This document shows positions 58,370-64,000 of a stretch of DNA of 64,000 bases, one piece after another; within the stretch, counting starts at the first letter, position 1, and every line of letters starts with the position of its first letter. Origin of the DNA: Lonicera japonica (lineage: Eukaryota > Streptophyta > Magnoliopsida > Dipsacales > Caprifoliaceae); the NCBI GenBank assembly GCA_021464415.1, contig CM038469.1, positions 24,261,901-24,325,900 of the forward strand, read 5' to 3'. A program made the translations under genes and the position numbers. Under the pieces are notes generated by a model, which had not been told where the DNA came from, ran no database searches, and was given only the letters and a program-made list of their open reading frames with translations.

Positions 58370-60868
58370 ACCCAAAAGGCCTCGTACTTAATTATCGACC
58401 ATATCTTACTTATATAGGTCTCCAAGGATCCCCCAACTTCCGGTGTGGGATGCCCCCTTTGAGCTACCATTCATCCACACAAGGGAGTACTCATCGCTCG
58501 AGCTACCATTCCTCCACACAAGGGAGTACTCATCGCTCAGGGCGTCACATGGCCATTTTGCGGACCAGTCCGGCACTTAACCTAGGCACGTTTTTGGTGT
58601 ATAAATCAGATTTTTGACCCCTCTTCTTCTCATTTTCGGGTATACACATATGGGGGCTTAGAAAGACAGCAGATAGCTCAAACTTTGGGGGTTTTGAGAG
58701 GTCTTTTGGCTAGTCACCATCAACACCCAAAACCACCATGAAATCATCATACACACCATTTACTATTCATCTTCTCCTCTAAATCTCTATCACCATTTTA
58801 GGGTTCCAATCAGAAAATTGGGAATTTTGGATTTGACTCGATTCGGCGCTAAACCTTTAAGGGATTAACCCTATAAAGGTGGGAACACTAGTATACAAAC
58901 TCCTTTTTAAGTTTTTACACATTATTCGCTATGAATCAAACCAAAGTTGGGGTTTTAAACTAGTATTTCAAAAATTGCAAGTTAAAGGGGATTTGGGTTG
59001 ATTTCTTTTGATTCTTTACTTAAGTTGGATTTAATATGATTATAAATTAAGGATTATACAAGAACTCCTAATTTATGCGTTGATTTTAAAGAGTTTAGTA
59101 TAAAACTTTCATTTACGAGTACGATAATGAATAGTAATTTATGATATGTGTATATACGTAGTCATATATGGATTTAAAGCTATGATTTGGCTATAGTTGC
59201 TTATACTTGTGACATTGTTGTTGTACTACGACTACTAGTTCACTGTTTATGATATTTGTTAATTACCTAGCCAGTCCGTAACTACGCTGGACAAATTTAA
59301 GTGTCTACTTTGAATAAACTATGTGTTAGGACCACAAGGGGAAGTTTATAATGAACCTTAATATTACAAAAATATGTGTTATACTTGGCTTGGCGCCAAT
59401 TGGACGAAAACTTATGAAACTCCCCAAAGTGGTGATATTTTTAACTAAGCCACTAGTTGATAGATTTGGTGTATTTAGTTTTAAGTACAACAACGATATG
59501 ATTGTATACAAAAGAATATAATATACTTATATAATTGGATGTATATGTGATATATGTAAATATATTAAGTATGTGTTTTGGGTTACATATATTTAGTTCC
59601 TTTGATGTATATTGGGTATAATTATGTTGTTTGACAAAAACGCGTTTTGATAATGTATATGCTATTTGTGAATAATGGTTTTATAAGTATGGTTTTCCGT
59701 TTTCTTATATGGGTTGACTAGTTGATGGATTTCGATATGAACTACTATTTTGTTTTAGTCGGCACAATTGTACGTCTATTGATTAAATACTTAGATGGCA
59801 TAGAGACACATATATAGTTGAGCTAGTCCATGACAGGTTCCAGGTTTGGTCTATAACAATTGGGGCTAGAAGTTGGGACATAGTCTCCTGAGTGCAAAAC
59901 CCGAAACCGTGCACGGAAATGATCGGGAGGCCCTGCTGCCACGTGGGTGAAAGGCCACGAAATGCAAACTTGGTTGTATGCTTGACTAGTTATGAGTTTG
60001 TGAGATGATCGCCGAGGGTGAGATATTTCTAGAAGATACGATTGTGGTGCCACGTTGTCTGAACTAGCCAACGGTCTTATATGTTTATTTTCTTACTAAA
60101 GATTATTTGTATCTTAACGATACTTCCTTTACCGTACATATGAGGTTTATAACTATTTTATGTTATTAGCGAGCTTTCAATTGACGTATATCTTATGATA
60201 TTACGGGGATGGGAAAGCATTGGCAAGCATATCATAATATGATTGTTATTACAAAAGAAAATTACTTTCATTACTGCACCTTGCACGCATTCTTTCCACA
60301 ACGTATTTTATATACATAAAACATTATAGTTCCCACTGAGCCCGTGTTTGGCTCACTCCCATTTTTCAAACAGTTTTGTAGGTATTCTTCGAGGGATGGC
60401 ACGTGTACAAGTTTAGAAAGCCTATGATAGCTTAAAACTCTATAGCCGTCCAAGGACGACTTAGTACTTGTATAATTTATGTATTTGAACACCTTGTACC
60501 GTCGGTTTCAAACTAATTTAAATGTCTTATTTATTCTATAAATTATTGTAAAACTTATTGATTTTGCTTGGGACCTCATTGGAGGGATTTGATTATATAA
60601 ACATTTGTATTTTGATGGATAGACAATTTTTAAGTGAATGCGAAGTAAGGATTTCAGAAAAGAATTTGTTTCTTTGTATATAGGTTTTGGGTTTGTTAAA
60701 CTTATAGGCTCCACATGCCAATTTTTTTTTAATAGGGTTTTTATAAAAGAAATGTTTTGGATACTGTCTAAATTGTTTTAATTTAAACCCACCGTCGCGT
60801 ACGGCAACGTGATTAACCGATTTTCGGAGGTGAAATCCTCTTCACGGGATTCGGGGCGTCACATATTT

Positions 60869-62375
60869 ATTAAAAAATAAGTAACTAAATAATAAAGGTA
60901 TTTTTTTTCCTTGAAACTTAAAGCAGCAATTTTTTAATTAAAAAAATAAGCCTAGGGCCAAAATAAAAAAGAAATTCATAATTTGGTGTCATAACCGACG
61001 AACAGTACATCCATTTTATATTAAAAATACATAAAACACACACAATGTATGTGCACACTTAATTAATTCATGTTAGACTATAAAATAAAATAAAAATGGA
61101 GGTAGTTCAATGGTTACGGTTATCTCAAGTTACCAAAAAAACTTAGTTCAAATCTTAAGTTACTAAGATGGCACTCACCCGAACCCAAGACTAATAAGAT
61201 AAAAAATTCCATAATCTTTGGCTTATTTGGGTTCACATGTAAAGATCTTTTTACGGTTCTTCCTTTACAATAAAATATGGTTGGCCCAGGATTTTTTTTA
61301 TTGTTGTAGTTAGGGGAAAAGATTTTAACTTTCATTTTTTTATTAAAAAATAAACTAAAATCTTCAGCATAATTTTTTTTTAACGTTCATGAAAACAGGG
61401 GTAAAATAGGAAAATTACCAAAAAAATGGTGTCAGAACCGAATTCGTACACTTCTAGTTTATATACATAGAATAAATAGAAAATAAAGAGCATAAATATT
61501 AGCATTGTTGTCTTTTAAGATATTTTATAATTTTATATTATGTTAGTTTTACAAGCAAAACCATTCAATAAATATCATTCTTAGGCCAATAATAAAAATC
61601 GGTCTAGAAGTATAGAATCTCAAATCTCTGACGCTATGCTAAACAAAAAAAATGGGCAAGTTAAGGAATGACCTAATTACCCAACCTCAAAAATATAACC
61701 GAAGAAAAAAAAATCCCAACCCAATGTCATTAACTACAACTCCTAACTCATTTAAAAAAAAACCTCTCACCAAAGAAATAAACCTTTAATTGTCACTTTC
61801 AAACTCCACATTACGCACTTTTCGAGCAACTACTTCCTTGATATCAATGAAAAGTGCCTATGCTTCAGCACACTCCATGAAATCCCACCCAACTAGAAAG
61901 ATGCAGTCATTCATGAGGACACCCACTGCATTTCTCACGTCGTACCCGCCCCATGCCTTAGTGCATCATATGGCACAGCTGCGACAACATTCACATGCAC
62001 CCTGGCTCGAAAGGAAATTGCCTCTGAATGACAACACTTCTACGCTGTTGTAGACACCCAATTCTGTGACCTCCCACAGTGCTTAACTTGTTTCAGTTTT
62101 GGCATTATATAGCGATTTTATATATAATATGCTACTATCCCCTGCTTCGAACTTCCAAGACTCTGTTTGGCTTTAATGTATGCTATTATCCCATTATATC
62201 TATCTATGTCTCTCTTTTGTTCTCTCTCGCTCTATCTCTCCATGTCCCTCCATCTACATATACAAATGTATGTATAAATCTGTAAATTCGTACACATATG
62301 TGCTTGACTGCAAGTCGAATTGATAATATTACTCTCGCTTTAGATATACACATGTACTTTTCTTTTATTATTTAG
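60869..62375. other. Intergenic with short LTR-like relic
   Basis: Mostly AT-rich. 62049-62078 reads TGTAGACACCCAATTCTGTG, close to the start of the Ogre-type LTR, and may be a small relic. Around 61108-61165 are sequences loosely like polymerase III A and B boxes (TAGTTCAATGG, GTTCAAATC). A frame at 61790-62053 has no domain. Confidence 0.4.
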
Positions 62376-63110
62376 ATGGTTATTACTCCTAATGCTACTT
62401 CTAGTGATGCATCCACTGTAACATCAGTTGAGAATGATGTAACTAGCCACTTTGGGCTTACACTACAATGGATGTTAAGAAATCTGAGTTGGACATGCAA
62501 TTTATGCGTGAGATATTTCACAAGTTCATATACTATAGTGAGAGCTCATTCGCTTAAGATTTTTGGGCAAGGGCTAAGAATATGTCAAAAGTTTACATAA
62601 GAAGATCTTGTGGAATTAAGGAAGTTAGATGTTGAAGTTAAAAAGTTGAAATAACAAGCTATCCCAAATAAAGTCCCATTATCTCCTCCTAGTGTTACAA
62701 AGTCCACCTCCATGAGTGGATATTATTAATAGTATGATTCAAATAAGAGAATGGCAATTGGTGGGCCGTTTGAGAAAGTTTTTAATATGGGAGTAATAGA
62801 GCAAATTGATTCATTGGTTGCTAGGGTATTCTTCTATGTTAGTTTGCCATTCCACCTACCTATAAATCTATATTTTAAAGAAATGATTGAGTTTGCTGCA
62901 AACAACCCCATTCGAGGTTATAAGAGCCCTAGTTATAACTCGTTGAGAATAAATCTTTTAGCAAAGAAGAAGTCAAATATTGATCAATTTTTGGCTATTT
63001 CTCGCTCCATGTGAAGTGAAAAAGGTATAAGCATTGTGAGTAATAGATGGAGCGACTCACAAAAAAGACACCTTATCAACTTCATTGCTTTTACAGATGG
63101 GCAACTTATC
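62376..63110 (+). pseudogene. hAT transposase relic (BED finger and DUF659)
   Basis: On + a BED-like finger reads SWTCNLCVRYFTSSYTIVRA, then HSLKIFGQGLRICQK (62480-62595), followed by a stop and more coding-like text (DLVELRKLDVEVKKL). From 62751 a frame gives MAIGGPFEKVFNMG, VARVFFYVSLPFHLPINLYF, YKSPSYNSLRINLL and, after a stop, IVSNRWSDSQKRHLINFIAF. These are the N-terminal finger and DUF659 of a hAT family different from that at 52873-56336. It is cut off at about 63110. No inverted ends are found nearby. Confidence 0.75.
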
Positions 63111-63847
63111 ACTAAAAAAAAACAAAAAAAGCAATTTGACATCTAAAACGTGTTGTGAAAGGGTTTCCACAAAATAAGGTTTCCCTTAATATATGGGGCG
63201 GGACCAGGTTGGAACCTGCGTGCCCGTTGGATAAGAAGATGTTGCATCCTTGAAGTATGCAAAGCATTTTGGAATTAGGGGAAAAAAGCTTTAATAAGTA
63301 GAATTCATGAGAAGAGTACAAGCAAGAGACTATAACAGTCAAAAGGCCTTCGGCAAAAAGAAAAATAGCCATTTTCGTGGTGTGTTCATGAGGGGGTGTC
63401 GTAAAAAGTTTGTGACATTCGACAACAATGCTCAGCTGTCGTGAAATAGCTTTTATTACAATAGGTAACTGTCGTGGAAAATTGTTTTCACAACAATTGC
63501 ATTGATGTCGTTAACTACAAACTTGTTTTCATGACTCTTATTTACCTGTCGTGGAATGAAATATATATATATATATTTTTTAAAATACTATTTTTAAATG
63601 AATTTGTTTCTTATTCTTTTTCCTGTTATTGTAATCAAATTGAACATATTAGATAATGATTACATCAACTATAAACAATAAAATGTACTTGCAATAACAA
63701 AGCACAATAAATTACATATTAAACTAGAATAAGATATATTGTCATTAATAACCAAAATAGCACCAAGTTTTATACATTCTTATGCAAACTATCTATTACA
63801 TTAACAAATACAAAAAGAAAAACATAAAAAACATAAAAAACTAATAT
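63111..63847. other. Intergenic with repeated CTGTCGTG words
   Basis: Between 63380 and 63560 the words GTCGTGGAA or GTCGTGAAA recur (63432, 63469, 63549), reminiscent of the GTCGT motifs in CACTA sub-ends. No terminal inverted repeat is seen. A TA run lies at 63562-63577. Confidence 0.4.
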
Positions 63848-64000
63848 TGTGACACCCCGAATCTTGTTAAGAGGATCCATTCTCTAGGACCCGATTAATC
63901 ACGGGTGCCGTACGTAGATGACGGATGGGTTAATGAAACATAAATCCTGTGTGAAACTTAAAATTTTACATTCTAATACGCAAGGACATGTTCCATCTCA
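63848..64000 (-). mobile_element. Edge of a gypsy LTR leaving the window
   Basis: TGTGACACCCCGAATC at 63848 and the phrase CCGATTAATCACGGGTGCCG match the LTR ends at 35884 and 26163. This is the 3' terminus of a minus-strand LTR that continues beyond the window. Confidence 0.65.

Larger units (their letters stand above)
57712..58549 (-). mobile_element. Cassandra TRIM, structurally complete
   Basis: Two LTRs of exactly 384 bp (57712-58095 and 58166-58549) flank a 70-bp interior. A perfect target duplication TGGCC is at 57707-57711 and 58550-58554. On - each LTR starts TGTGACGC and ends GTTACA. Each carries a 5S rRNA-like block. The interior has only a primer site and a purine tract, as in all Cassandra elements, which code for nothing and are moved by other elements. 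The LTRs differ at perhaps a dozen positions. Confidence 0.95.
57096..60863 (+). mobile_element. Gypsy solo LTR carrying a Cassandra insertion
   Basis: Starts TGTAACAACCCG at 57096 and ends GGGGCGTCACA at 60863. A perfect target duplication TATTT lies at 57091-57095 and 60864-60868. Without the nested TRIM and its target copy the LTR is about 2.9 kb. A TATA-like TATAAATC is near 58601. Its end region matches the LTRs at 34317, 35884 and 63848. No internal region is present. Confidence 0.85.

Noticed and set aside
57743..58391. Open + frames of up to 143 codons
   Set aside because: They are the antisense of Cassandra LTR sequence, repeated in both LTRs, and have no domain.
61085..61330. tRNA-derived SINE
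   Set aside because: A-box-like and B-box-like words are present, but no target duplication, defined tail or second copy was found.

Overview
The window reads as intergenic heterochromatin of a flowering plant. It is filled with nested LTR retrotransposons, hAT DNA transposons, MITEs, a 5S-bearing Cassandra TRIM and tandem repeats. I find no convincing host gene. The plant signature comes from Ty3/gypsy Tat/Ogre and Tekay-type chromovirus domains, tRNA-Arg and tRNA-iMet primer sites, a plant mobile domain (PMD) gene and Cassandra. I cannot name the species.

Layout. 1-3369: AT-rich sequence with small tandem repeats and a solo LTR (1515-3027). 3370-23510: a gypsy solo LTR (duplication TCAAT) split by an 18.1 kb Tat/Ogre element (4239-22384, duplication CGAAC). 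That element carries LTRs, a tRNA-Arg primer site, gag, G-patch regions, protease, RT, RNase H, a second archaeal-type RNase H and integrase on +. Downstream of pol it carries two genes on -: a five-exon PMD gene (18937 to 15586) and a DUF7745-like gene (14950 to 13692). Both antisense genes are preceded by the same kind of promoter as the LTR: a cluster of TGTCGCGCGACA palindromes next to a TATA box. 23516-26162: unclassified sequence with a MITE. 26163-43446: a minus-strand Tekay-like chromovirus with a MITE inside its pol, a pararetrovirus-like coat fragment inside one LTR, a second LTR in its leader, and a coding-poor LTR element (38000-42141) that itself holds a hAT derivative. 43480-52420: about nine units of roughly 1.06 kb with minus-strand ankyrin-like exons and a paired-hairpin motif, including a 3.3 kb higher-order duplication. 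52873-56336: a hAT element with 8-bp duplications. 57096-60863: a gypsy solo LTR (duplication TATTT) containing a structurally complete Cassandra TRIM (57712-58549, duplication TGGCC). 62376-63110: a hAT transposase relic. 63848 to the end: the edge of another gypsy LTR.

The most unusual item is the Ogre-type element. Its LTRs differ at 3 substitutions and 10 one-base indels by my count, so it is young. It carries two antisense genes with LTR-like promoters. Many of its reading-frame breaks are one-base changes, so some may be sequence errors rather than decay.
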